DNA from: Tethya wilhelma
Lineage: Eukaryota > Porifera > Demospongiae > Tethyida > Tethyidae
Length of the DNA stretch: 64,000 nt
Direction: 5' to 3'
Assembly (NCBI GenBank): GCA_964030475.1
Contig: CAXIPT010000002.1
Span: 6,410,066-6,474,065 of the forward strand
Part shown: positions 1 through 10,287 of the stretch, piece after piece
How the letters are laid out: each line of letters opens with the position of its first letter
How positions within the stretch are numbered: position 1 is the first letter of the stretch
The notes under the pieces: model-generated
Databases searched by the model: none
What the model was told of the DNA's origin: nothing
Seen by the model: only the letters and a program-made list of their open reading frames with translations
Position numbers and translations under genes: made by a program

Positions 1-454
1 CCTCACTCATTGTCATCTTTAGAGCTTGTAAAGTTTTTGCTGACGAAAGTACATATTCTTTGTTTGTCCAGTGATTTCGAAGGCCCATCTTCTCATAGAG
101 AGGTATCATATCTAAGCCAGCATCGAGAGATATGTTGTAACTCTTGTCCAATGATTCCCACATTACATTCCATATCTTCAACCCATAGCCACGACCTCGA
201 TACTCTTTATCAACCAAATAGAACCCAATATAGTAGAACCCGCTGCTACCATCTTTGTTGCTGAATTTGACAGCACTGACGTGACCTATTCTCTTCCCAT
301 CCAGGAGGCCAATGAAGAATCCAGGCTCGACCACTGAACCCATATGGGACACATCAGTAGGCCCAATAGCCCATCCCTGACTGGTACTGAGTTCAGTCAC
401 AAAAGCATAGTCGTCCTGTGATACTGCAATTCTAACTTGAAAAAGTTTCTCCAT
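1..454 (-). CDS. GNAT acetyltransferase, copy 1 (3' end outside window)
   Basis: The reading frame from the ATG at 454 down to base 1 has no stop, giving about 151 residues that match the N-terminal half of the two complete copies at 21631 and 30768. It contains the acetyl-CoA binding motif A of GNAT enzymes (R-G-R-G-Y-G, fitting R-x-x-G-x-G). GNAT proteins transfer an acetyl group from acetyl-CoA to an amine; the substrate is unknown here. The gene is head-to-head with an ankyrin-gene relic starting at 581. The C-terminal half lies beyond the window edge, so intactness cannot be judged. Confidence 0.85.
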   Translation of the reverse strand, partial: MEKLFQVRIAVSQDDYAFVTELSTSQGWAIGPTDVSHMGSVVEPGFFIGLLDGKRIGHVSAVKFSNKDGSSGFYYIGFYLVDKEYRGRGYGLKIWNVMWESLDKSYNISLDAGLDMIPLYEKMGLRNHWTNKEYVLSSAKTLQALKMTMSE

Positions 455-580
455 CTTGATCGTTTACTTGTGAGCCCCACCTATTTATGGGTAAGGGACA
501 AACCCTAGCAATTTTATTTGACGTAGACTAGAATCTATAGCTGCCTTGGACGAGCTAGGGGTGTGTCTGCATCAGTAAGA
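455..580. promoter_or_regulatory. short divergent spacer between GNAT copy 1 and ankyrin relic
   Basis: These 126 bases separate two divergent start codons. The same layout recurs at 21494-21630 and 30646-30767, and all three share a block with the words CACAAGTAAAC or close variants, TTATGGGTAAGGG and GACGTAGAC (in part). A shared bidirectional promoter is inferred from the spacing and conservation. No TATA box stands out. Confidence 0.5.
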
Positions 581-900
581 ATGTCGCATCAAAGACATTT
601 TAGCCTTCGAGAAAACTGAAGAAGAGAAGTTACTTAAAGTGTTCAGAGATGGCACACACTATAAAACCATTTATCTTCTCTCCCACTTTCCCAATCCAGC
701 AAGAATCAAGGACATATAAAGGAGTGGTTTCATTTATATCGTGACCCACAGTACTATGGCTGGACTCTTGAGTTCTACACTATGCTTGTCACCATAACTG
801 GTTAGAACTGCAAGCTACTATGCTTGTCACCATAACTGGTTAGAACTGCAAGCTACTATGCTTGTCACCATAACTGGTTAGAACTGCAAGCTACTGTTGC
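581..900 (+). pseudogene. relic of the N-terminus of an ankyrin-ROC-COR gene
   Basis: Translation starts M-S-H-Q and then hits a stop after about 11 codons. In the next frame the text continues with the family's N-terminal signature (E-K-L-L-K-V-F-R-D-G, then L-L-S-H-F-P-N-P-A-R-I-K), followed by another stop. Further on, a third frame reads L-H-Y-A-C-H-H-N-W, the start of the first ankyrin repeat. The rest of the gene is absent. The relic at 30511-30645 carries the same first lesion, so it was already broken before it was copied. Confidence 0.75.
781..894 (+). repeat. three tandem copies of a 38-bp unit
   Basis: Three perfect consecutive 38-base units starting TATGCTTGTCACC run from 781 to 894. 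The unit encodes the start of the first ankyrin repeat (L-H-Y-A-C-like) of the relic gene; 38 is not a multiple of three, so the amplification is not coding. Confidence 0.9.
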
Positions 901-1255
901 TTAGTAACTTCTAACAAACACACGCACATACATACTCACTTATCGATGGTCTATACGAGATTCTGAATCAACTTGACAAGTTTTAACAAGACATAATTTA
1001 TTATGTATGCTCACAGACAGCTAGTCTTTGAAAACAGATGAACAGCGGCCAGTAAAGGATGAGGTTTAACCGTTAATTGCATGTGGAAGAGGCCCTTCAA
1101 ATTAATTGGCCAAGATGCTATTAGTATAAGCTAGCGAGCGAACAGCAGGTACGAGTCTTTGGTAGTCTGGGCTGAATCAGTGAGGAAATTTTGTCAAAAA
1201 GTTGATTGACGAAAAGGCTTCTTAGATTTGTGACTGGCAGGATGTGTCGATCAGG
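895..1255 (+). repeat. inverted copy of the 5' flank of gene B (about 15730-16065)
   Basis: This stretch is the reverse complement, with modest divergence, of the sequence upstream of gene B. Examples are GCTTAGTAACTTCTAA here against TTAGAAGTCACTAAGC there, and AGTTGATTGACGAAAAGGC against its complement near 15750. It contains no open gene. It marks a rearranged piece of another family member's upstream region. Confidence 0.8.
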
Positions 1256-1385
1256 AGTAGAGTAAGCCACCAATTATCGGCCACCATCGAATTCGGACGC
1301 GATTTTTGACCTACCAGCTGGTGCAACTACTCCAAGTTTGGTACCACAAGATAGCCCATGAAAAGTTACACTGGGTTGTGCAGAC

Positions 1386-1444
1386 NNNNNNNNNNNNNNN
1401 NNNNNNNNNNNNNNNNNNNNNNNNNNNNNNNNNNNNNNNNNNNN
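1386..1444. other. assembly gap (59 N)
   Basis: This is a run of N. Sequence to the left (1256-1385) is unrecognised; sequence to the right starts inside the composite repeat also found at 33755-34880, so the repeat's left end is hidden in the gap. Confidence 0.95.
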
Positions 1445-2261
1445 GTGGGAAGCCACCATAGTGCCATTTTTGATCTTCTAACTTACGTACGTACGTACTT
1501 ACTAATACGTACTTCCTAACTGACTTACTTGAAAAGCATTTCCAGAGAACCAGAATGTGTTGAGCCAACTTTGACAGCACAAAGTAAGTTCTTTTTATGG
1601 GTACTACATTCCTTGATACTCGTTTTCATCACAAATAAGCCTAAACAAAAACTAGAAAGCTTTGAAACTGAGAATATAAATTCATGTACTTCAATGTAGC
1701 CATTTGTAGGTAGAGTTCAAAGGTCATTGATTATCCACGTGGCATTTAATACGCATGCGCATTAGCTGCTCTAGCAGACAATAGCTGCTACTCAGATTAC
1801 TCAAGCTTTTTGTAAGGACTAACCAGTCTCTGATGGTCTCCTCACTGTAGTGTTGAAAAAAGTGAATGAACAAGTAGTAAAAATTTCAAAAAATAAGCAG
1901 TGTAGGAATGGGCAGTGCTGTAAAAAGTATTGGAACAAGGAGGTTCTCAATTTCGGCACATGACTACTTCATTTTTTGCCCAAGTCTTGGCCAGTAATTT
2001 AATCCTGCCTGCCATAGTTTGTTCCACTTATTAGCTAAGTGATAAGATTGGTAGAAATTTGAACTATTAGTATGTGATCCATACTGATTAGCTATTCAAG
2101 TATACAGATCATTCTGTGAACCATTTACGACAATTATCAATGAGGGATCAAAAATGAAAATGAAGTAGTCATGTGCCGAAATTGAGATCTTCCTTGTTCC
2201 AATACTTTTTACCGCACTGCCCATTCCTACACTGCTTATTTTTTGAAATTTTTACTACTTG
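1445..2261 (+). mobile_element. composite repeat copy (R2 body plus foldback R1)
   Basis: Bases 1445-1860 match the body of the repeat at 33955-34375 and 58430-58835 (GTGGGAAGCC, GCCAACTTTGACAGCACAAAG, ATGCGCATGCGCATTAG-like words). Bases 1871-2261 form the foldback part: the first ~110 bases and the last ~110 bases are inverted copies of each other, starting CAAGTAGTAAAAATTT and ending in its complement. There is no coding capacity, so this is probably a non-autonomous DNA transposon or MITE-like element. Confidence 0.75.
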
Positions 2262-2514
2262 TATGTATATAGACAGAGAAGCATGTAAACGTTATTATAA
2301 GCATGCAGAAAAGATGACAAAATGATGATAAAATTTGCAAACACGCACATGCACTGTTTGCAAAACAGGTGATATGGCACTGGCAGCCAAAAAACAATTA
2401 AATTTAAAGTTCTTTAATTATGATATTAGCTGTATATGATATAATAACTATTGTTATACACATGCACACAAACTGAATAGTCTCTCAGAGGCACAATTTA
2501 AGATAATTTTTTGC

Positions 2515-3514
2515 TCATCCTACCGGCACTTGCAGGTTGCAGACACAGTAAAACAATTGCCCCCCTTCTTCATGCTCCTCAACCAAGTACTCACCATTGT
2601 TTGAGACTGCAATAGCAGCTACACCTCCAGATCTATACCCTCTTTTTTCACCACTCCACTTAACAATCTTTGGCTCACCCCCTTCACGTTCAATCTTCCC
2701 AATTCGATATGTATTCCTGCCTGATTTCTGAACAGAAATTGTATATCCTGCATCATTTAGTGCAATTGATGGAGAGTCACTGTTCATTTCTTGGATCTCA
2801 ACACCTATTCTTCCGTTTTCAGTTGGCAAGGAAATTTCAGCTGTATCATCATTATTATGTTCAATTAGCTTACCAACTATGTAGATAAATATTGTGACTG
2901 CTTATTTTCCCAGCAAAAATCAGCCATCCTGATTCGTTCATGGCAATTGATGGTTGACTGACATGTTTATCTGGAAACAGGGTCTTGCGTTTCTTCCATG
3001 GACGAGACTCATCATCACCAACAGTCTTCCAAATAATTTCATGATTTTCAGAGTCTAGCTTGCCCAGTAAATAATAACTTTTTGAAGGAATGGAATATGC
3101 GCTTTGATGAACTATCACAACCCTTCCTTCATTGCTTAGTACCACAGCAGGATAATTCCCTGTACCAAAGTAGTTTGCATCACCTAGCTTCCAATTGATT
3201 TCTTTTTTTGATCTGTTAACCTTCCCAACACGATACCACAAGTTCTTAACAACCCCTTCACTCTGGTGTACTTCAACACCCTCATCATTGTTATTTATAG
3301 CAATTTTAGGATTCTTCCCCTTGTCATTTAAACTTTTGTCTTTACTCCAGCTTATAGTCTTATCAGGTCCAAAGATTCCAACAGAATAGTAAAGATACTG
3401 ATTTTGTATTCCTGCTTGGTGCATTTCCACAACAATTCCACTGTTGTTTACACTGATTGTGGGATTCTTTCCATTTTCTGGTCTCCTGTTATCTCCACTC
3501 AAACTCAAATCCAT
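2515..3514 (-). CDS. repeat protein with beta-propeller-like ~50-residue units, one frameshift
   Basis: An ATG at 3514 opens 214 codons; a second frame continues to 2515 (104 codons counted from an internal Met). Homologous text continues across the junction: V-G-K-L-I-E-H-N follows in the second frame just after the first frame ends, so one base too many near 2880-2900 would explain the break. The protein is made of degenerate units of the form N-P-x-I-A-x-N-N-x-G-x-x-V-E-x-H-Q-S followed by L-Y-Y-x-V-G-K and I-x-W. The pattern suggests a beta-propeller or lectin-like fold. I cannot name a function. No signal peptide or membrane segment is visible. The frameshift may be real or a sequencing error. 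Confidence 0.6.
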
Positions 3515-3897
3515 ATTTTAGTTTAATTTGGCTATACTCTGCTTTAGCAGTTGCATTAGAGGGTACAGTGTGCGCATGACCGGAAGTAAATCTAACCACA
3601 ATCCGCAACGTTGAGGTGCTTAAATTTCACCGTAAGTAAATTCTGCCACATGCAATTTCATTACCCACTGAAGAGAAGGGTAAGCAATGTCTGCAGACTG
3701 TGACCATATGGGACTGGAAACGGCCGGTATAAAGGTGATATATGCGTTCCCCCTGAGAAATTAAAATCTTCTCTGTAAGTGTTACTATAAGTCTCTGCAC
3801 ATATGATAGTGGCATTCCTGTTTCTTTCTATATATAGACACAGCCATCTTTGGGTGGTCATGTGTAACTTACATTTCATCATCTTCTCCTCCAGACA

Positions 3898-5075
3898 TGA
3901 AGATTTTGGTGAGTAAGATGAAGGCCCTCAATCTATACCTACACGGTAAGTGAGCAAGAGAATAGAGTGTGCTACAAGTGGCTCTGTGTTCTAACTCGTC
4001 TTTTGTCTCTATTAATATTCTCTCACTGCTCAGGTCTTGCTGCATCTTCAGATGCAAGAGGACCCTCTGTGGAACCTTTGTTTGATTTTGTAATGCCAAC
4101 GTTGCCAAGTTTAGTGTGCTCCATCTGGAAACCAGGTCAACTGGCACATTGTCAGTCCTTTCTAGATCTACTCACGGCTGTACTCCTCCTGTTGGCTGGG
4201 GATGTTGATTCAGAAGTTAACCCGGGCCCACCTCCGTGTGGTTCATGCTGTCGTGCTGTCAAGTCCAATCAGCAGGGGATCTTTTCTGAGGTTTGTCTCT
4301 TGTGGTTTTATACTAGATGTATTAAAATGAGCTCTGCTGAGTATCTAAGACTCTCGCTTAGTGATAGGCTTAGGGGGATTATGCTGGTCAAATAGTGCTG
4401 AATATTAACCTATAATTATTCTCAAATAATTATTCCTGATTCCAGGATATGCGTATTATTCTTACTAGTTTTTGTGCCCTTAATAACCTTGTCAAACCTC
4501 ATGATAGACCATAATTTTCTGTAGTTTTCACATTTTGCATGACTATCTTGAAGAGAAACAGTGTGTTCAATATAATATAATGTATATACATATGTAACTT
4601 TGTTTCTTTGTTTGGTTAATTCGAGCTAGAGGAGTATTGAATAGCAAACTTATAAAATCCATGTACAATCCAACCTCAGTGATTGATTGTCACTGTGTGT
4701 GCCATGGTATAACCTCCATTACATCATTGTGTACATCCTTTTACCATTGCAGAAAGCTGCTCAGCTACTATTAGACTTCAAGACAGATGTACAGGTGAGT
4801 CGATGATCATGAGGGATGAATTTATGAGGACATTGTCTGAGTACTAGTGCTACCTTCAACTCTGATTGTGTTCTTCACCAGATGAAGCATTCTCTAAGAC
4901 TTGTGGTGCAGAAGTGATAGCAATGGGTAAGTTGGTGTCCACTAAATCTCTTGAGTTTTCACTATTAGTCTGTGTGGATTGTGTCTTTAGAGGAAGATGG
5001 TGACCGTCATTGTGTAGTGTTTTTCTGTGGACACATTTATCCTTGGTGCTGTGTCTCTACCAAGAATGAGGTACA
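3898..5075 (+). pseudogene. VPS41: VPS41-like relic, copy 1
   Basis: Short exon-like blocks with splice borders lie in the order expected for VPS41. They are a block at 3898-3942 ending A-L-N-L-Y-L-H; then K-A-A-Q-L-L-L-D-F-K-T-D-V (from about 4754); D-E-A-F-S-K-T-C near 4882; and a RING-type end V-V-F-F-C-G-H-I-Y at about 5015-5070. VPS41 is a HOPS subunit for vacuole/lysosome fusion, with clathrin repeats and a C-terminal RING. Most of the gene is missing, the first block needs a frameshift, and a LINE fragment (4141-4395) has replaced the exon that copy 3 still has at about 18162-18256. Confidence 0.6.
4141..4395 (+). mobile_element. LINE fragment: 2A-like motif plus degenerate PHD-type finger
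   Basis: The frame from 3967 to 4395 reads L-L-L-L-A-G-D-V-D-S-E-V-N-P-G-P; bases 4207-4230 encode D-S-E-V-N-P-G-P, fitting the 2A consensus D-x-E-x-N-P-G-P. It is followed by C-G-S-C, N-Q-Q-G-I-F and M-S-S-A-E-Y, the layout of the PHD-like finger at the N-terminus of many metazoan non-LTR retrotransposons. The cysteine expected after G-I is displaced and the finger is degenerate. No reverse transcriptase follows. It is a dead fragment inserted in the VPS41-like relic. Confidence 0.7.
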
Positions 5076-7190
5076 ATACCATTATATTGTGGTCATGATG
5101 ACATACCCACAAGAAACTTATACCCCCAGAAGTTGTGGATTATCCTAGAATGATTCTTTGTTCTGCATGTTGTTGTGTGTGTAGGACTTGGCCATATTGT
5201 GCTATGATGGTGGTGGTGGTAGTATCCTTATTCAACTTGAGAAATTTAAGAAGAGGGTATTAACAGTAGTTTCCAAGTGAACAGACATTATGAGAATTAA
5301 TGTTTTACGTATGTCTTTTTAATTAAATTTCTTATTTTCTTATTTTATTACCTTGTGTATATACATGGATGTTGTGTTGTTGAATGTTGATCATGATCAT
5401 TGTGCTTTAAATTTCATCATTAGCTGTGATCATAACAAGCTAAATCAAGCTTAGCATCCACTGTAAAAGCCTTGCCTGCATGTGTATCCATAACTATAAC
5501 TATACAATAATTATTGTGTCTAGTGTTTTGATGACCCCTACCCAATAATTATGATTTTGTTTATGATTGCAGTTACAAGTTAGTCAACACGAGGCATATT
5601 ATTCTATACTGTTACTGGTATTACTGTATAGATGGTATTATGTGTAATGGATGTACAGTGTAATAACCACTGCATGTCAAATAGAGTATACGTATGTATT
5701 ATAAAACTTAACAAAAACTTTCAAGGAAAACGTAAATTGTCCTGTGCTTGTGTTTAATCGTACTTATTAATTATAATCATGAGCTGTCACAACTCATAAT
5801 ATAATTTACATGCACAGAATAAAACAATAACAACAACAACAAAAAAAAACAATATTAACAGATCAAAACAAACAACAGGATGATAATTATACACAAAAGC
5901 TGATACAAACTAAAGTCTGTATAAGAGTTCAAATGCTCAATTTTAAAGACTTACAACAAATTCATTACCGTGTAAATTGCATTCAGTTGAACTGGTATGA
6001 TTAAGTATTGATGGATGTACTGGATCACTGATGTCAGTCTTCAGCTGCCACGTACCAGCTTTGCCACAATCAACCTACAAAAATATTACAATCATCGAGT
6101 GGTGAACACATTTAGTACTTTAATCACAGTCAGTGATCATGTAGCAATACTTACGGAGAATTTCTTCCAACTGTTCAGCAATGTCCACCAATCCAGCATC
6201 TATCAGACACTGTATGAGTGTAGCCCAGGTCACTGGTTCACACAGACCGTCACCACCATCCAGCCACTTGGTAAACACACGATAACAAGCTTCTTCAGGA
6301 TGGAAAAATGCTCCCATTTCAATACTCCTTATCACTGCCCCCTCAAAGCCCAGGGAAGTAGCAAGATATGCTTCCAATCAGCAGCTACAGTGTCAATGAC
6401 TCTCAATCTCCTCCCACCTCGACATTTCAAGAGCTGAAGGTCTTTCAGTGAGGGTCTGTCAGCTGGGGAGAAGAAATGAAACAGATCAGTGCCACGGTAA
6501 ATGTGTTAAATAAAGAACACAGCTATAGCATAACCAATGCACAACAACATTCCAGATGGTATATTGTACACAATATGAATACAACTTAATTTTAATACAT
6601 TTTTGCAATCGTGATGTTCTCTGTTCACCATTCTCCTCATCATTAGGTCTTTGTTCCAACTGGATTTGGGTGTATCAGCAGTTATATGTATGTTACTATG
6701 GTAACAACATGTACAGGTATTTGCATATATGCCTACCTTGAGATAAGGTGGTTAGTGGTGTTTTTTCAGACATCTTGGTGTGAGGTGTAACTGATTGAAA
6801 ATGATCATTTATAGCTGCTTAAGAATCTCTCTCATCAACTGGTGACTGCCATGGTTCACCAACTGTCACATGTTCAGAGACACCAGCCAACACCTGCACA
6901 ATAGGCCATTGTAATCCCACATTGCTTCAGCATTAACATGTCAATTGTGGTCACACTATACTACAGTTCCACAAATAAGGAATGTCAATTGTGTGATAAT
7001 TATTGTAAGTTGTAAATACTCACCAGTTGGCTTCTCCCACAGAACACACTGAACTTGCTCAGGATTGATCTGAGATCCCCATAGCTAGTATATGATGACC
7101 TTGTTCCTTCCAAATCTAGCACACTAACAGTGATGGACAGGATTATCACAAACAGAGGGAGGAGAACTGCAAACAGCATCTCTCAAAGCT
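4400..7190. repeat. segmental duplication, paired with about 18290-20830
   Basis: Order and sequence of this block match 18.3-20.8 kb closely: VPS41-like exons, the stretch around TCATGATCATTGTGCTTT, the TGTAATGGATGTACAG segment at 5645/19190, then the Death-domain exons on the minus strand. The main differences are small indels, several of which break the ankyrin-gene copy here but not in the other block. Confidence 0.8.
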
Positions 7191-7300
7191 TTGGGCTAAT
7201 TTAAAACTTCAAGAACTAGTCAGTTGGAGTTCATTTACTTTTAAATTTTCTTGCATTGAAACTTATTTAGGAATTGAGTGTCATATTATAATTATATATC
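6070..7300 (-). pseudogene. gene A: 3' relic of an ankyrin-ROC-COR-Death gene
   Basis: The order matches gene B: terminal mini-exon at 6070-6074, Death-domain exon 6155-6462, remnants of the two linker exons (about 6590-6670 and 6770-6893), and the end of the COR exon (from about 7023). Lesions are plain. The Death exon is 308 instead of 306 bases (an extra AT at ~6366). The COR end has an extra 5 bases near 7085. The third exon has lost its splice acceptor, and everything upstream of ~7300 (ROC and ankyrin parts) is gone. The exon would otherwise encode a Death domain (L-A-T-S-L-G-F, then T-W-A-T-L-I-Q-C-L). Confidence 0.85.
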
Positions 7301-7916
7301 CTTTTTTAATAAAAAAGCGTTCCTTTAAACAATAATATTTTTGTTTCTGTAATGTTTTTTTTTTTAAATGTTAACTGTAAATTATTATTCTAGAATTAAT
7401 TCATGATGCATGCATAATTTTCTCACCAGTAACTTTATGAAGTGCCATGTGCATGTGCTTTTACAATGCACGATGACGTACGTATGTCGATCAACTTTAA
7501 TCCAGACAACACAAAAAGGCTTATAATAGTTTCCAATTTGTAACATTATATTGGGTTATGTACAACAACAAGTAGTTTCCCTGAGTTTGTGAAATTGAGT
7601 TCATTTCACAAGTGGTGCGTAAGTAGTGCACAAGACTGACAAGAGTGTACAAATTGGAAACTCTGGGGAAATGAACCATTTTCATGCTGTGCCAATTATA
7701 CAGTCGTACAATGTTATAATTATAATTACAACTTATATTATAATAATACTTGTATAATAATAATTTTTACAAAAAAAAAATTACATATTAATAATTTATA
7801 GTCTAGTAACAATTGCAATAAAGTACATTGCTATAAAAATACACTATATAGGGTCCACAAAAATAATTTTAAGGCTACATCTTTATTATAATTATAGCAG
7901 TTTAATACTTACGAAA
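7301..7916. other. AT-rich spacer, no gene seen
   Basis: Very AT-rich DNA. An inverted pair of 15-base arms (AGTTTCCAATTTGTA at ~7528 and its complement at ~7649) is the only structure. No splice-consistent coding blocks were found. Confidence 0.6.
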
Positions 7917-8846
7917 TTATAATTCTGTGTATGTAATGGATACTATTATTGTGACTACAATCCTTTGAGTAACATTGTTTACTTCTGGTGTAGTGTGAGA
8001 CAAAGCTCGAAGAATCTTTTCCATGTTGCACTCTCCCATTCTCCCCATCTTATAAAAGATCCCAGCTCCAACTCCTGCTCCTCCCCCAGCTCCAGCAACA
8101 CCACCAATAGCTGCACCAACTCCAGCACCTATTCCTGCACCAATGGCCACTCCAATTGGCCCTCCAATGATTCCAATTACAGCACCGATCCCAGCACCAG
8201 CTCCTCCACCAGCTACAACACCTGCTCCAGCACCAATTGCTCCACCTCCAGCAGCTCCTTTTGCAACACGTCCTAGTGTGCTAATCTCAATTGTGTCATT
8301 CCTGGAAAAAGATAGCTTTACTGCATATTGTGATCTGTTTGACTCAGCACTTCTAACCAGTATTTCAATAATCGTTAAATGATTTTCAACGTAGCTCTGG
8401 GCTTTTGACTCTATAACTATCACAAAAATGTTTTGATTGGCATAATGCTGCCTGATTTGAGCAATGATTGCATTTGCTAACGATTTCTTCACCTTGATTA
8501 GGATCATCTGATCGATTGGTGGTTGTTCATCAAGAATCGACAGATCAGTAGTGGTGGTCATGGTGTGTGTAGTATCTGAGAGATTACTATCAGTATATGC
8601 TGCTTGGATGTCAGAATCAATTTGCTTATTGACGAATGGTACATGTACTTCTGGTTGTTTGAGGAGAGTGATGCCAAATTCTGAGAGCTCACGTAGTTGA
8701 ATAGCACTGAGAGGAAACAATTTTAAAATTTGACGCGAATCAATTGAAAATGAAATTTGCACACACCCTTTTGAAATGTCTGCGATAAAGATACGACCAT
8801 GTTTCGGCTTGATTATTTTTGTAATAGTGTCTTCAATTATATACAA
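7917..8846 (-). CDS. glycine-zipper membrane protein of unknown function
   Basis: A single open frame of 309 residues. Residues about 20-60 contain a hydrophobic strand-helix module (G-C-V-Q-I-S-F-S-I, then L-F-P-L-S-A-I-Q-L-R-E-L) that resembles modules I recall next to death-fold domains in sponge and cnidarian proteins; this is recollection, not a search. Residues about 193-280 are almost only Gly, Ala, Val and Ile with repeated G-x-x-x-G spacing, a glycine-zipper stretch able to pack membrane helices. A repeat arm abuts the start codon at 8844, and the sequence just upstream could be a splice acceptor (ATTGAAG), so 5' exons may be missing. Confidence 0.6.
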   Translation of the reverse strand: MYIIEDTITKIIKPKHGRIFIADISKGCVQISFSIDSRQILKLFPLSAIQLRELSEFGITLLKQPEVHVPFVNKQIDSDIQAAYTDSNLSDTTHTMTTTTDLSILDEQPPIDQMILIKVKKSLANAIIAQIRQHYANQNIFVIVIESKAQSYVENHLTIIEILVRSAESNRSQYAVKLSFSRNDTIEISTLGRVAKGAAGGGAIGAGAGVVAGGGAGAGIGAVIGIIGGPIGVAIGAGIGAGVGAAIGGVAGAGGGAGVGAGIFYKMGRMGECNMEKILRALSHTTPEVNNVTQRIVVTIIVSITYTEL

Positions 8847-8946
8847 GTAGCAAAAATTTCAAAAAAATAAGCAGTGTAGGAATGGGCAGTGCTGTAAAAA
8901 GTATTGGAACAAGGCATGTCTCAATTTCGGGCACATGACTACTTCA
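8844..8946 (+). mobile_element. single left arm of foldback repeat R1
   Basis: Starts CAAGTAGCAAAAATTT and ends at GACTACTTCAT, as in the left arms at 1871 and 58838; the loop and right arm are replaced by a (CA)n tract. Confidence 0.8.
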
Positions 8947-8989
8947 TACACACACACACACACACATACACACACACACACACACACAG
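8947..8989. repeat. (CA)n microsatellite
   Basis: About 43 bases of CA repeats interrupted by a single TA, joined directly to the truncated R1 arm. Confidence 0.95.
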
Positions 8990-9570
8990 ACAAAACGACT
9001 GCCATAACCCCTGCTTCGCATGCGCACCAAGGGTTAATCAACTGGTAACCAATGCATGCAGATGCTTGTACATACCACTTGATTCTCCCATCACCTAAAC
9101 ATTTGCACACTGCCCGGCCTCACACTCTTCCTCTACTTGCTATACTCTCATAGTCACATATTGCTCTTCGATCTAGTGCTCGAGCCATAGCATTTTGTAC
9201 TGATTCATTTTTTCCATTTTTCTAGCCAAGAACCTTGCAACAATTAGTTTTCTTCAGCTAGGTTTCTTCAGCTTTTAACTGTAACAACTCTTATTACCAG
9301 TGTCACACAATTCTGTTGCAGGTTAATGATTATTAATTTTTTCTCTTTTAAGATAATTTATATACACAATGTATACTATGTCACCATGCATTATGTAAGG
9401 AAGAAATGACTTAGAGAGGAAAATTTGAATAGCAATCGATCACTGTTTATCAAGTGCATTTTGAGAAACCTTGTGGTGTCAATGTGTATATGTTCATTGT
9501 GCTTCTGTCTTTGGTTAATCAGAAAGGAATTTTAAGTAGCAGACTAACTTGATCCACGTACATTGTCAAT
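8990..9570. other. spacer, no gene seen
   Basis: Only weak similarity to the 18300-18370 flank of VPS41-like copy 3 from about 9420 onward. Confidence 0.5.
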
Positions 9571-9912
9571 GCAACCTCAGTGATTGTGTGTGCCATGGTA
9601 TAACTTCTATTACATCATTGTGTACATCCTTTTATCATTGTACGTAGAAAGCTACTCAGCTACTAGTGGCCTTCAAGACAGATGTACTGGTGTACCTTCA
9701 ACTCTGATTGTGTTCTTCACCAGATGAAGCATTCTCTAAGACTTGTGGTGCAGAAGTGATAGCAATGGGTAAGTTGGTGTCCGCTAAGTCTCTTGAGTTG
9801 TCACTGTTAGTCTGTATGGATTGTACCTTTAGGTGAAGACAGTGATTGTGTAGTCTATGTTCTTCTGTGGACACATCTATCATTGGTGCTGTGTCTCTAC
9901 CAAAAATGAGGT
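9571..9912 (+). pseudogene. VPS41: VPS41-like relic, copy 2
   Basis: Blocks equivalent to copies 1 and 3: K-A-T-Q-L-L-V-A-F-K-T-D-V at ~9648-9690, D-E-A-F-S-K-T-C-G-A-E-V-I at ~9722-9768, and a RING-like block at ~9833-9910 whose frame is broken (the F-x-C-G-H core is read in a shifted frame). Intron pieces between the first two blocks are deleted. It lies downstream of gene B, as copy 1 does for gene A and copy 3 for gene C. Confidence 0.6.
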
Positions 9913-10287
9913 ACAATACCATTATTGTATTCATGACGACTTCTTTATATCGATATATAGAAGTTGTGGATTAACTTTTAAATGTTGTGTGGTTGTGTGT
10001 GTAGAGGATGACTTGGCCATTGTACTATTATGATACTGGTGGGAGTATTCTTATTCAACTCAAAGAATGAGAAATAACAGTTGTGTCCAAGTGAACTTAT
10101 TATAAGCTTATCACATAGATACTGTGGGAATCCCCTTGCCTGTGTATCCATTCAAGTTTGGTATATACTATTGTGTGTATTATTGTTACAATTATTTATG
10201 TTACTGTGTTGTAGTGATCAATTGGAGTCAAGTTACATGACATTAGAGTCAACATGTAATAGTTATATCATACGTTTGAGGGGTGTA

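Noticed and set aside
10..264. Plus-strand open frame of 84 codons
   Set aside because: Antisense shadow of GNAT copy 1; the same shadow occurs opposite copies 2 and 3.
781..894. CRISPR-like array
   Set aside because: Units are contiguous with no spacers and lie in an ankyrin coding relic of a eukaryote.
1274..1580. Minus-strand frames crossing the N gap
   Set aside because: Frames run through unknown bases and repeat sequence; no family features.
5580..5650. Extra exon reading L-Q-V-S-Q-H-E-A-Y-Y after a TTGCAG site
   Set aside because: Present in both duplicated blocks but has no recognised family and quickly stops; duplication alone explains the conservation.
7965..8382. Ser/Thr/Pro-rich plus-strand frames
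   Set aside because: Opposite-strand readings of the glycine-zipper gene; low-complexity codons explain them.
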